Shown one piece after another: positions 45,246 to 55,770 of a stretch of 64,000 nt of DNA. Below the pieces are notes generated by a model. That model was not told the origin of the DNA. It was given only the letters and a program-made list of their open reading frames with translations, and searched no databases. Each line of letters begins with the position of its first letter. The stretch's first letter is position 1. A program made the position numbers and the translations under genes. The DNA comes from Microcella sp. Lineage in GTDB: Bacteria > Actinomycetota > Actinomycetes > Actinomycetales > Microbacteriaceae. Location: assembly GCF_019739195.1 (NCBI RefSeq), contig NZ_JAHHDS010000003.1, forward strand, positions 1,116,001 through 1,180,000. Direction: 5' to 3'.

Positions 45246-45546
45246 GGTGCGGGTCGTGTTGCGTGGTCGCTACCTAGTGCCACGACTGCTCCACCGGCCC
45301 AGACTCAATGCGACCGTTACCCTCCACACGCTCACCGATCAGGCCGCCCCCGCCGCCGCTCAAGGTGCGAGATGTGCCGCTAAGGCTGTGTGCCGCTCGC
45401 GGCATGTGCCGCGGGAGGCACACTGCGTCCGCGGCAGGTCGGCTGCCGGGGGCTTAGGTGACCCGAGCGCCGAGACGGCAACCGGTTGCTCAGTAGAGGC
45501 GTTCAGGTTGCTCGGCGCTCAAGAGATCGCGGCCGAGACGGCCGCT
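45246..45546. other. Non-coding interval with a 36-base nested hairpin
   Basis: No credible gene is seen here: open frames lack ribosome sites and have no recognisable composition. At 45388-45423 two stems are stacked, GTGTGCC/GGCACAC outside and CGCGGCA/TGCCGCG inside, separated by three unpaired bases on each side and closed by a 2-base centre. The interval separates the BI-1 terminator from the guaA terminator and might hold a small RNA or a decayed gene. Confidence 0.5.
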
Positions 45547-45593
45547 GGAATAGCAACGCTGCGAGGCCCGAAAGGGCCTCGCAAAGCGCGTTG

Positions 45594-45600
<7 letters not shown>
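45547..45600 (-). terminator. Two-tier hairpin overlapping the guaA stop codon
   Basis: Outer arms GGAATAGCAACGC (45547-45559) and GCGTTGCTATTCC (45588-45600) pair over 13 bp; inside, GCGAGGCCC (45561-45569) and GGGCCTCGC (45574-45582) close with a GAAA loop. The outer right arm contains the guaA stop codon (45594-45596) and its last codon. Confidence 0.8.
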
Positions 45601-47164
<1,564 letters not shown>

Positions 47165-47168
<4 letters not shown>

Positions 47169-47617
47169 GCGGTGGCCTCCGAGCTCACGTGCCGGGCTTC
47201 GATCGCGGCGACGATCTGCGCGACCTCACGGGGAACCTGCCGTTCGAAGTAGAACGACAAGAACGGCACGATGCCCCCCATGGCGATCCACAGGAAGCGC
47301 AAGAACGCCCACGGCACCGACCCGAGGTAGACGACGCGCCACAGCACGAAGTTGCACGCGAGGTAGAGCACGTAGAGCCAGCCGTGCACCGTGAGCAGGA
47401 AGATCGACACGTTGAAGCCCGTGAGCGTATCGATCGGGGTCAGAGCGAGGAATCCGCTCTCGCCGCCCAGCTCAATGTCTCGACCGAACCCGTACCGCGT
47501 CACCATCATGACAACGAGGCCGAGCAGAAAGATGCCGGTGACGATCGACGAGACCTTGAAGATCGAGACGGTGCGCGTGATGAGGGGAATATCCCGGGGC
47601 TGAGGGCCGATCGCCAT
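47165..47617 (-). CDS. DUF3817 membrane protein
   Basis: A 150-residue protein with three to four membrane helices; the '[13 protein letters not shown]' start and the 'H-G-W-L-Y-V-L-Y-L' segment are typical of DUF3817. It sits between SURF1 (4 bases upstream) and guaA (4-base overlap), an arrangement I know from other Microbacteriaceae. Function unknown. Confidence 0.88.
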
Positions 47618-47621
47618 GACC

Positions 47622-48437
47622 TCAGTCTATGGGCGCGGGCTGAGGGCTCGGCTCGGGTGACGACCCTGCCGCGGCGAGCCCGAGCTTCTCCTGCTCATCC
47701 TTCACGAGACGCCACCACAGGTAGACCGCGAAGCCTCCGAAGATGACCCACTCGATCGCGTAGAAGAGGTTGAGCAGGTTGAGCGACACGTCGGCCGTCG
47801 GTGGAGGGGCGGCGATCGCCTCGAGACCCGGCGGCGGCGTCTCGAGCACGAGGTACCCGGAGTACACGGTGTCGACGTCGCTCCAGAGGTTGATCAGCTC
47901 AGCAACAGCGATCGTCGAGCGCTCACCCGCTTCGAAGTCGCTCACTTGCGGCGACTCGCTCGGAACGTACCGGCCGGTCAGATCCTGCGCACCGCTCGGC
48001 AGGTTCGGGATGCTCGCCCCGGGCTCCACGAATCCCGCAGCCACGGCGAGACTCGCGCCGTTCTCGGTCACGAGGTGCCGCAGCACCCAGTCACCCGGCT
48101 CGCCCTCCGCACCGGAGTCTGCCCCGCCAGCATCGCCGGCTCCGCTCAGGCGCCCGGTCACGACGACCTCGTCGCCGTCGACCCAGGTGCCCGACACCGT
48201 GACGACGCGGCCACTGGCCTCGGTCGTCATGACCGTCTGCGGCTCGGCGATCGAGTTGAGCGGCACGGGAGTCTCGGTGTCGCGCTCGTCGACGATGGCC
48301 GTCTCGAGCGAGCGCTCGAGCTGCCACTGGCCGAGTGCGGCAAACGCGGCCGCGACGCCGAAGGCGAGCGCGAGCGCGGCGATCCAGCGCGGCCGCCGGG
48401 CGATCTGCCAGAAGCCCGGCGCAGCGGTCGACGTCAT
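47622..48437 (-). CDS. SURF1 family cytochrome oxidase assembly protein
   Basis: A 271-residue protein with an N-terminal membrane helix (about 16-38) ending in 'L-G-Q-W-Q-L-E-R', the SURF1 signature, an extracytoplasmic domain with 'V-T-V-S-G-T-W' and 'G-D-W-V-L-R-H', and a second helix near residue 225 ('N-L-F-Y-A-I-E-W-V-I-F-G-G-F'). SURF1 proteins help insert haem a into cytochrome c oxidase. First gene of SURF1-DUF3817-guaA. Confidence 0.92.
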   Translation of the reverse strand: MTSTAAPGFWQIARRPRWIAALALAFGVAAAFAALGQWQLERSLETAIVDERDTETPVPLNSIAEPQTVMTTEASGRVVTVSGTWVDGDEVVVTGRLSGAGDAGGADSGAEGEPGDWVLRHLVTENGASLAVAAGFVEPGASIPNLPSGAQDLTGRYVPSESPQVSDFEAGERSTIAVAELINLWSDVDTVYSGYLVLETPPPGLEAIAAPPPTADVSLNLLNLFYAIEWVIFGGFAVYLWWRLVKDEQEKLGLAAAGSSPEPSPQPAPID

Positions 48438-48500
48438 GGCGGTTTCTCCTGGCGAGGGTGTCGGGGCAAGCGCCGCGCGACGCTCTCAGTCTACAAAGCA

Positions 48501-48534
48501 CGAGCGGGGCCCCTCCTGAGAGGGACCCCGCTCG
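48501..48534 (-). terminator. Terminator after the cell-wall-binding protein gene
   Basis: CGAGCGGGG (48501-48509) pairs with CCCCGCTCG (48526-48534); an inner CCCTC/GAGGG closes on CTGA with one mismatch between tiers. On the minus strand it is followed by a T-rich run (TGCTTTGTA). It lies 15 bases after the stop at 48549. Confidence 0.85.
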
Positions 48535-48548
48535 CTACGTCGCTCGCG

Positions 48549-51431
48549 CTAGTCGACGCTGCAGAGCACGAGGTTCTCGACGTCGAGGCTCAGCACGGAA
48601 GGACCGCCGAGCACGTAGATCGTCGAGATGCCTTGACTCACGATCGTCGCCAGCACATCGGGCAGCATGCAGTCCGCCGGCGAGATGTAGAGCGGAGCGC
48701 CCTGATTCGCCGCGGCCGTTCCGCCGCCGAGTGCGTCAGCGAAGATCAGCCCTGTCGCGAGGTAGGCGACCGACTCGGTCGTGAAGATCGCGTCATTGAT
48801 CTCTACCGCTGTGGCGTAGCGATCGACCCCGGAGAGGCGGTTGACCGTGACCGATGAGAGTGCCTCGAGCTGATCTTCGATGCTCTGGGTGACCACCCCG
48901 ATTCCGCCGGCGATGTAGACGGTCTCGGTGCCGAGACCATTCAGCACCGACAGGGTCGCGGCGTCGACCGCGGCCTGATTGCCGGGTACGAGCACCACCG
49001 GGCCGTTGAGCTCTGCCGCCGCGGGTCCTGCGGCGAGCGCGTCGGGGAACTCGAGTCCGGTCGCCACGAACGCGTTGAGCGCCGAGGTGAAGAACTCCTC
49101 AGCGATCGCCCTCGAGGTCGCGTAGCGATCGATGCCGGCGACGCGCTGCACCGTCGGGGTGAACGTGAGCGCTTCGATGGCATTCTCGACCGCGGTAGAG
49201 ACCACGCCCGTGCCACCGACGATGACGACGGTCGACGGGCTCAGCCGCTCGAGCTCGGCGCTCACGACGGCAGGCAGTGCGTTGGCCGGCACGAGCAGCA
49301 GCGGCGCATTGACGCTCGCCGCGGCGGGCGCGGCGCTGAGTGCGTCAGCGAACTGCTCACCGGTCGCGATGAAGACCGTGTCGGGCTCACCGTCGGCGAA
49401 GACCGACGCTGACACCTCGACGGCGGTGGCGTAGCGGTCTGCACCGAAGAGACGCTCAGTCGTCGGCGCCGGCAGCGTCTCGAGGTCAAAGCCGAACGGG
49501 GTCGTGACGCACCCGACGGTAATCGACTCGATGGTCGCCGAACCGGTCACTCCCGAACCCAGGCTGTAGCCGTACTCGGTGATCTTCGCCTCAGGGTTGG
49601 CGATCAACCACTCGTCGAGAGTGCCGAACCCGGGGTAGCCGAAGCCGCCCGGCATGCCGAACGCGTTCGATCCCGTCACCCAGAAACCGGCGTCTGCCCA
49701 GTCACCGTTGACCTCGGTGGTCCAATCGCCGCCGCCGTACACCCATGGCTCGCCGACGAGGTAGGCGTCGCGGGTTCCGTTGCCGTCGGCATCGAAGCCC
49801 AACTGCAGGCTCGGGCGCACACCGGTGAAGCCGTCAGCGATGTCAAGCTCGACGCTGCCGACCTCGCTTAGCGCGATGTCGATCGGCACGTAGCCGGCCG
49901 CCTTGCGCTGGTCAGGACTTCCCGCATCGCCGAACGTGCTGACGATCAGTCCGTCGTCGGTGAAAACGTTCGTGCCCTGTGTGCGGGTCTGCGAGAAGTC
50001 CCAGCCTCCGAGCGCGAGGTTGGTCACCTCGGTGCCGAGCGTCGGCACGCACGCCTCGATCACGGGCTGGAAGAACGTGTAGCGCGTGTCGTCCCAGACG
50101 ATGCTCTCGACGACGGCCAGGCTGTCAGCCTGAACGCCGTAACCGCCGAGTGCGACGCCGCCACCGGCTGCCGAGGCAGCGGCAAACAGTGCGTCGATGA
50201 GCTCACCGAGTGAGTCCTCCTCTTGCGCGACGTAGTCACCGAAGGGCCGCGTGGTCGCCCACGTGTCGGCCTGCGAGAACGAGTTGCTGCCTGCGCTCAG
50301 GCTGGTCGACCGGAGGGTCGTGAAGCTCGGCGCGAGCGGGTTGCCGAAGAAGACCGGAACCTGGTACGTGACCGTTCCGCTGACGACCTCAACGCTTGCA
50401 CGCTCGATGAGTGTGCGCAGGTCGTCGCGAGTGATCGTGACCGCAGCAGGGTCGCTGAGATCTGTGCCCTTGATCACCGTCGACGGACCTCCGATGCCGA
50501 GGTGCAGACCATCCGCGAAAACGGTCGAGCGGTCGCTCGTCTGGCCCTCGTGCCATTCGGTGTAGGTCTCTGACGTCTCGTTCGGCTTCACGTCGCGCTC
50601 GAAGACGGTGACCTCGTTCAGCGGGTCGATCGCGGGAACACTGTCAGCCGTGATCTCGAGCGCGAGCCCGAAGAAGCTGGCCCAGCCTGTGTCGATGGTC
50701 AGGCCCGGGGTGCGGCCGAGGTAGGTGGAATCCCAGAACATCTCGTCGTAGGTCTCGACCGCGCCGACAGACGGAGCCGCGTTGACGAGGCTCACATTGA
50801 GCGAGTTGTAGGGGCCGTTCACGCCCAACGGAGCGGCACCGTACGACTGCGTGTTGTAGGCGATCGAGACGATCACGTCGTTGCTGACCAGCTCGTTGAG
50901 CCCGTCAAAGGTGACCGACGTGTTGAAGCCGTTGTAGCAGGTCTCCGTGACGTCGCTGTACCAGCGGTTGTCACCGCACTCTTCGGCGTTCGCCGACGGA
51001 CGGAACGGAATGGTCTTGTCTTCGGTGACCGTCGTGATGAGGTCGCCCACGGCAGGGGTCGCCCCTGAGTTGTCGACCTCGTAGAGCGAGAGCGTGATGG
51101 GGTGATCAAAGCTTGAACCTGGCGTGGTCACGCAGGGATTTGCTCCCGACTCCCAGTTCTCGCAGGACCAGTTGGTGAGGCCGACCGTCACCTCGGTGAT
51201 GATGCGGTTGCCACCGCCCAGCTGGATGTAGTCGCCGAACGCGCTCGTGCTCGTGGCCTGGAAGCCCAGGCTCGAGTAGGCGGGCGGCATCGGGTCGGGA
51301 ATCGAGTCGTAAACGACGGCGGGCGCTGCTGCTGCGGGGCTGGCTGCGATGACAGCCAAGCCGGTGGCGGCGAGCGACAGAGCAGCGATGCTGCTGAGCG
51401 CGCGCACGCCGAAGGGGCGTGTTCGGGTCAC
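48549..51431 (-). CDS. Secreted protein with three cell-wall-binding repeats
   Basis: A 960-residue exported protein. The GTG at 51431 has GGAGAAG 6 bases upstream and begins a clean signal peptide (about 1-37, ending A-A-A-A-P); an ATG 23 codons earlier has no ribosome site. Residues about 40-660 form a novel-looking beta-rich region with four to five Cys pairs and no family I recognise. Residues about 665-960 hold three cell-wall-binding repeat 2 (PF04122-type) units, each with 'R-x-x-G-x-D-R-Y-A-T-A' and an 'x-G-G-x-x-V' strand. Such repeats attach proteins non-covalently to wall polymers. The final residues 'V-L-C-S-V-D' leave no anchor or sorting signal. Function of the N-terminal part unknown. 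Confidence 0.9.
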   Translation of the reverse strand: MTRTRPFGVRALSSIAALSLAATGLAVIAASPAAAAPAVVYDSIPDPMPPAYSSLGFQATSTSAFGDYIQLGGGNRIITEVTVGLTNWSCENWESGANPCVTTPGSSFDHPITLSLYEVDNSGATPAVGDLITTVTEDKTIPFRPSANAEECGDNRWYSDVTETCYNGFNTSVTFDGLNELVSNDVIVSIAYNTQSYGAAPLGVNGPYNSLNVSLVNAAPSVGAVETYDEMFWDSTYLGRTPGLTIDTGWASFFGLALEITADSVPAIDPLNEVTVFERDVKPNETSETYTEWHEGQTSDRSTVFADGLHLGIGGPSTVIKGTDLSDPAAVTITRDDLRTLIERASVEVVSGTVTYQVPVFFGNPLAPSFTTLRSTSLSAGSNSFSQADTWATTRPFGDYVAQEEDSLGELIDALFAAASAAGGGVALGGYGVQADSLAVVESIVWDDTRYTFFQPVIEACVPTLGTEVTNLALGGWDFSQTRTQGTNVFTDDGLIVSTFGDAGSPDQRKAAGYVPIDIALSEVGSVELDIADGFTGVRPSLQLGFDADGNGTRDAYLVGEPWVYGGGDWTTEVNGDWADAGFWVTGSNAFGMPGGFGYPGFGTLDEWLIANPEAKITEYGYSLGSGVTGSATIESITVGCVTTPFGFDLETLPAPTTERLFGADRYATAVEVSASVFADGEPDTVFIATGEQFADALSAAPAAASVNAPLLLVPANALPAVVSAELERLSPSTVVIVGGTGVVSTAVENAIEALTFTPTVQRVAGIDRYATSRAIAEEFFTSALNAFVATGLEFPDALAAGPAAAELNGPVVLVPGNQAAVDAATLSVLNGLGTETVYIAGGIGVVTQSIEDQLEALSSVTVNRLSGVDRYATAVEINDAIFTTESVAYLATGLIFADALGGGTAAANQGAPLYISPADCMLPDVLATIVSQGISTIYVLGGPSVLSLDVENLVLCSVD

Positions 51432-51603
51432 GGGTGTCTTCTCCAAGGGGGCTGACAGCCGCGGGTTCGGGTTGGCTGTCGTCGGGTAGGTATCGTTCAC
51501 TCAGGAGAGAAAGCGAAACGTCGTCGCTCCTGAACTTCCGTCAGGCTAAGCGACAACACCGACATTCACAACAATTCCTCGCGAAGTCACCCTGTGAAGG
51601 CGT

Positions 51604-53334
51604 TCAGGGGCGCGTCGAGGCGACGACATCGGGCGCCTCGAGCCGCACGCGGTCGGCGCTCACGTCATCGGGCTGCTCCTGGCTCGCAATCTCAGCGGCC
51701 ACGCGGCGCAGATAGTGGTCGATCTCCCACTGCGTGCGCTCAGCATCCCACCCCAATTCGGCGGCCATCAGCTCGGCGACCACCGGCGCGGCCGCGACGC
51801 CGCGATCCCATGCCTCGATCGAGATACGGGTGCGGCGTGCGAGCACGTCTTCGATGTGCAGTGCGCCCTCGTGTGTCGCCGCGTAGACGACCTCAGCACC
51901 GATGTAGTCGTCAGCGCCCGGCAGCGGTTCCTGCAGCTCGGGTCGCGCCATGATGAGCTCGAGCAGCTCGTCAGTCATGACGCCGTAGCGGTTGAGCAGG
52001 TGCTCAATGCGCACAGTGTGCACGCCGAAGGCGCGGGCGATCTTGCGGCGCTTGTTCCACGCAGCCTGGTAGCCTTCGGCGCCGAGCAGCGAGATGTGCT
52101 CGGTCACGCACGGCGCGATCGTGCCGTCGAGCGCCGCCGTGGCCTCGTCGATCGCATCTTTCGCCATGATGCGGTAGGTCGTCCACTTGCCGCCTGCCAC
52201 GACGACGAGGCCCGGAACGGTGTGCGCGACAATGTGCTCGCGGCTGAGCTTCGAAGTCTCGTCCGACTCACCTGAGAGCAGCGGACGCAGCCCCGCGAAC
52301 ACGCCTTCGACGTCTTCGCGCGTGAGCTTGACGCGCAGCACCTCGTTGACCGTCGAGAGAACGTAGTCGATGTCGGCGGCGGTGGCGGCCGGGTGCGCTT
52401 TGTCAAGGTTCCAGTCGGTGTCGGTCGTGCCGATGAGCCAGTGGCGTCCCCACGGAATCACGAACAGCACGCTCTTCTCGGTGCGCAGCAGAAGGCCGAC
52501 GGTCGACTGGAAGCGATCGCGCGGCACGACGAGGTGAATGCCCTTGGATGCCCGCACCTTGAATTGACCGCGCTCGCCGACCATCGCCTGCGTGTCGTCG
52601 GTCCAGACGCCCGTGGCGTTGACCACCTGACGAGCCTTGACCTCGAAGTGCTCGCCGGTTTCGAGGTCGTGCGCCTTCACGCCGACGACGCGCTCGCCGA
52701 CCTTGATGAAGCCTTCGACCCGCACCCGACTCGCCACGTGGGCACCATAGAAAGAGGCCGTGCGCGCGAGCGTCGACACGTAGCGCGCATCGTCGACCTG
52801 AGCGTCGTAGTACGTGAGGCCGCCCGTGAACGCGTCGTCGGCGAGGCTCGGCGCCGCCTTGAGCACCTGGCGCTTCGAGAGGTGACGGTGGTGCGGCACC
52901 CCCGGCGGGCGCCCGCCGGTGTAGCTGAACACGTCGTAGAGGGCCATGCCCGCACCGATGTAGGCCCGCTCGATGATCGGCTTCGTCAGCGGGTACAAGA
53001 ACTTGACCGGCTTGACGAGGTGCGGGGCGAGCCGCTGCAGCAGCAGCCCGCGCTCGATGAGCGCCTCGCGCACGAGCCTGAAGTCGAGCTGCTCGAGGTA
53101 CCGGATTCCTCCGTGCACGAGCTTCGACGACCGGCTCGAGGTGCCGCTGCCCCAGTCGCGCTGCTCGAGCATGCCCGTGCTGAGGCCCCGGGTCACGGCG
53201 TCGAGCGCAGCCCCCGTGCCGACGATGCCGCCGCCGACCACGAGCACGTCGAGCTCTTTGGCCTTCAGCCGTTCGATGGCCGCCGAGCGCTCTTCGGGGC
53301 CGAGCTTCGATGAACGGGTGACCGTGCGAGCCAT
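51604..53334 (-). CDS. glpD: Glycerol-3-phosphate dehydrogenase (FAD, respiratory)
   Basis: A 576-residue flavoprotein that oxidises sn-glycerol-3-phosphate to dihydroxyacetone phosphate and passes electrons to the quinone pool at the membrane. FAD motif 'V-V-G-G-G-I-V-G-T-G-A-A-L-D' near residue 33, then 'S-S-R-S-S-K-L-V-H-G-G-I-R-Y', both family signatures, and the C-terminal helical domain. AGGAGGA before the ATG at 53334 fixes the start. No glpF or glpK is adjacent; the GDPD at 42389 and dhaKLM at 18-22 kb are the other glycerol-related genes here. Confidence 0.96.
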   Translation of the reverse strand: MARTVTRSSKLGPEERSAAIERLKAKELDVLVVGGGIVGTGAALDAVTRGLSTGMLEQRDWGSGTSSRSSKLVHGGIRYLEQLDFRLVREALIERGLLLQRLAPHLVKPVKFLYPLTKPIIERAYIGAGMALYDVFSYTGGRPPGVPHHRHLSKRQVLKAAPSLADDAFTGGLTYYDAQVDDARYVSTLARTASFYGAHVASRVRVEGFIKVGERVVGVKAHDLETGEHFEVKARQVVNATGVWTDDTQAMVGERGQFKVRASKGIHLVVPRDRFQSTVGLLLRTEKSVLFVIPWGRHWLIGTTDTDWNLDKAHPAATAADIDYVLSTVNEVLRVKLTREDVEGVFAGLRPLLSGESDETSKLSREHIVAHTVPGLVVVAGGKWTTYRIMAKDAIDEATAALDGTIAPCVTEHISLLGAEGYQAAWNKRRKIARAFGVHTVRIEHLLNRYGVMTDELLELIMARPELQEPLPGADDYIGAEVVYAATHEGALHIEDVLARRTRISIEAWDRGVAAAPVVAELMAAELGWDAERTQWEIDHYLRRVAAEIASQEQPDDVSADRVRLEAPDVVASTRP

Positions 53335-53366
53335 GAATCCTCCTGAGGGTGGGGGCAACCGGGGCG

Positions 53367-54488
53367 CTAGCGACCCGCCGTATAGGGGGCGACGACCACA
53401 TCGACCCGCTGAAACTCTTTGAGATCTGAGTAGCCGGTCGTCGCCATCGATCGTCGCAGAGCGCCCATGAGATTCGCCTGGCCGTCGGCCGTCGCGCTCG
53501 GCCCGAACAGCAGCTGCTGAAGCGGTGCGAACTGGCCGACGTGCACGCGGCGGCCGCGCGGAAGCTCGGGGTGATGCGCCTCGGGCCCCCAGTGCCACCC
53601 GCCGCCCGGAGCATCCGTCGCCCGCGCAAGCGCGGTACCCAGCATGACGGCGTCCGCGCCCATGGCGACCGCCTTGACGATGTCGCCGCTCGTGCCGAGG
53701 CCGCCGTCGGCGATGACGTGCACATAGCGCCCTCCCGACTCGTCGAGGTAGTCACGACGTGCGGCGGCGACGTCGCTGACCGCGGTCGCCATCGGGGCGT
53801 GGATGCCCAGGCTGAGCCGCGTCGTCGACGCAGCCCCGCCGCCGAACCCGACGAGCACCCCGGCCGCACCCGTGCGCATGAGGTGCAGGGCAGCCGTGTA
53901 GGTCGCGGCGCCGCCCACCATGACGGGCACGTCGAGCTCGTAGATGAACTTCTTCAAGTTGAGGGGCTCGACCGTGTTGCTGACGTGCTCGGCACTCACC
54001 GTCGTGCCGCGGATCACGAACAGGTCGACCCCCGCGTCGATCACGGCCTGGTGGTGCTCTTGCGTGCGCTGCGGGCTGAGTGCCGCGGCGACGGGCACGC
54101 CCGCAGCACGAATCTCTGAGAGTCGGGTGGCGATGAGCTCGGGCTTGATCGGCTCTGCGTAGATGCGCTGCATCTCGGCCGTTGCGCCGTCGTCGGCGAG
54201 TTCGCGAATGCGCTCGAGCTTCGCCTCGGCATCGTCGTAGCGGGTCCAGAGGCCTTCGAGGTCGAGCACGCCGAGGCCGCCGAGTCGCCCGATCTCGATC
54301 GCGGTCTGCGGGCTCACCACCGAGTCCATCGGCGCTGCGATCACCGGAATCTCGAAGGTGAGCGCGTCGATGCTCCAGTGGAGCGACACGACTTCGGGGT
54401 CGCGGGTGCGCCGACTCGGCACCACCGCAATGTCGTCGAACGAGTACGCCCTGCGCCCGCGTTTGGCCCGCCCGATCTCGATCTCCAT
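53367..54488 (-). CDS. guaB3: GuaB3 family IMP dehydrogenase-related protein
   Basis: A 373-residue TIM-barrel protein of the IMPDH/GMPR superfamily. It opens 'E-I-G-R-A-K-R-G-R-R-A-Y-S-F-D-D-I' and keeps 'P-V-I-A-A-P-M-D-S-V', 'V-I-A-D-G-G-L' and a C-terminal 'G-A-L-R-R-S-M-A-T-T-G-Y', but has no CBS domains and its active-site loop reads 'I-R-G-T-T-V-S-A-E-H' without the Cys of IMPDH. Actinobacteria usually carry it besides guaB. ATG 54488; a GTG codon directly precedes it. Its exact reaction cannot be read from the sequence. Confidence 0.93.
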   Translation of the reverse strand: MEIEIGRAKRGRRAYSFDDIAVVPSRRTRDPEVVSLHWSIDALTFEIPVIAAPMDSVVSPQTAIEIGRLGGLGVLDLEGLWTRYDDAEAKLERIRELADDGATAEMQRIYAEPIKPELIATRLSEIRAAGVPVAAALSPQRTQEHHQAVIDAGVDLFVIRGTTVSAEHVSNTVEPLNLKKFIYELDVPVMVGGAATYTAALHLMRTGAAGVLVGFGGGAASTTRLSLGIHAPMATAVSDVAAARRDYLDESGGRYVHVIADGGLGTSGDIVKAVAMGADAVMLGTALARATDAPGGGWHWGPEAHHPELPRGRRVHVGQFAPLQQLLFGPSATADGQANLMGALRRSMATTGYSDLKEFQRVDVVVAPYTAGR

Positions 54489-54567
54489 CACTCGCCCACT
54501 CTATCGGCGGGCAGGGTTGTAGCGTGGCGAACGGCGGCACTCGATCGCCGCTGACAGAGGAGTCACC

Positions 54568-55599
54568 GTGACAGGCAGCGCGCTCAGCATCGAACGACCC
54601 GGGTCGCGCGACGACGCACCGCTGCGGGTCGCCGTCGTCGGAGCCGGCGGCTGGGGCGCCCAGCACGCGCGCATGATCACCGAGCGGGTCGACACCGAGC
54701 TCGTGGGCATCGTGGGTCGCACCCCCGATCGCACCGAGGCGCGCGCGGCCGAGTACGGCACGCGCGCCTACACCTCGATCGCGCGCATGCTCGAGACCGA
54801 GCATCCCGACCTCGTCACCGTCAGCCTGCCCAACGAAGAGCACTTCGCTCCGACGCTCGAGCTGCTGCGCGCGGGTGTGCCGCTGCTCGTCGAGAAGCCG
54901 CTCGTCTTCGACCTCGCAGAGGCCGATCAGTTGCTCGAGGCAGCCGGCGACATCTTCTTCGGCATCAACTTCAACCACCGCTACGCCGAACCCGTGCAGC
55001 GGGCGCGGGCGGCGGTGCAGGCCGGCGAGCTCGGCGAGCTCGTGTTCGCGACCTGGCGCTTCGGCGGCGAGGCCAACCGGGGGCCGTCGCCGCACGCCAA
55101 CCTCATCGAGACGCAGTGCCACGGCTTCGACACGCTCGAGCACCTGTGCGGGCCGATTGTCTCAGTCGCCGCGCAGATGACGACGATGACCTACGGCGCG
55201 TTCAGCACGGTGGCCATCGCCCTCGAATTCGCCTCGGGAGCCGTCGGCACCATGCTCGGCTCGTACGACTCGTCGTACGCCTACCCCGACACCCAGCGCG
55301 TGGAGCTCAACGGCACGGCGGGTCGCGCGGTCATCCACGACACCGTGCGGGCGCTGACCCTGCAGTCGGTCGGCGACGAGACCGAGCGGGTGTGGCGGCC
55401 GGGCTACTTCGACGACGAGGCACGGTCGTTCGAGCGCACTGCCGACCGGCATCTGGATGCTGTGCTCGCAGCCCTGCGCGCGGGCTCACCCCCGCCGATC
55501 CCCGCGTCGGCGGGTCGCCGTGCGCTCGAGCTCGCGCACGCGGTGATCCGCTCGCACGAGACCGGGGCCCGCGTGCCGACCACGCCCGCGGCCCCGTAG
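54568..55599 (+). CDS. Gfo/Idh/MocA family oxidoreductase
   Basis: A 343-residue NAD(P)-dependent dehydrogenase. The N-terminal Rossmann fold begins 'L-R-V-A-V-V-G-A-G-G-W-G-A-Q-H' near residue 19; 'L-V-E-K-P-L' (about 107-112) carries the EKP motif of the family, and 'F-N-H-R-Y' follows. The C-terminal beta-sheet domain has 'E-T-Q-C-H-G-F-D' with the substrate-site Asp/His pair. These enzymes act on sugars or inositols; the substrate is not decidable. AGAGGAG stands before the GTG at 54568. Divergent from guaB3 and alone on its strand. Confidence 0.92.
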   Translation: MTGSALSIERPGSRDDAPLRVAVVGAGGWGAQHARMITERVDTELVGIVGRTPDRTEARAAEYGTRAYTSIARMLETEHPDLVTVSLPNEEHFAPTLELLRAGVPLLVEKPLVFDLAEADQLLEAAGDIFFGINFNHRYAEPVQRARAAVQAGELGELVFATWRFGGEANRGPSPHANLIETQCHGFDTLEHLCGPIVSVAAQMTTMTYGAFSTVAIALEFASGAVGTMLGSYDSSYAYPDTQRVELNGTAGRAVIHDTVRALTLQSVGDETERVWRPGYFDDEARSFERTADRHLDAVLAALRAGSPPPIPASAGRRALELAHAVIRSHETGARVPTTPAAP

Positions 55600-55629
55600 C
55601 CGCCCGTCGCCCGCCGCCGCGTCGCCGTG

Positions 55630-55671
55630 GCCGCCTCCATCGTCGCCGCCGCCTCCATCGCCGCCGCCGCC
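55630..55671. repeat. 18-bp tandem GCC-rich repeat
   Basis: GCCGCCTCCATCGTCGCC (55630-55647) is followed by a second copy with one change (55648-55665) and a third begun by GCCGCC. It lies 30 bases after the oxidoreductase stop, outside any supported gene, and looks like slippage sequence. Confidence 0.8.
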
Positions 55672-55710
55672 GAGCACCGCGGTGCCCGACCCCTACCCGT
55701 GCGCCGCTTT

Positions 55711-55770
55711 TCGCACTGAATGCGACAGTTCGCACGGTTCAACTCGTACGAACTGTCGCTTCCGGTGCGA
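55711..55770. repeat. Palindromic 60-bp repeat, copy B
   Basis: TCGCAC, 5 bases, then GCGACAGTTCGCAC (55722-55735), a 10-base loop, GTACGAACTGTCGC (55746-55759), 5 bases, GTGCGA (55765-55770). Same length and layout as copies A and C. Its right half overlaps the last codons of the gene at 55739, so the repeat supplies that protein's C-terminus. Confidence 0.82.

Noticed and set aside
45246-45546. tRNA or riboswitch in the gap before guaA
   Set aside because: No cloverleaf, T-loop or purine-riboswitch core could be drawn.
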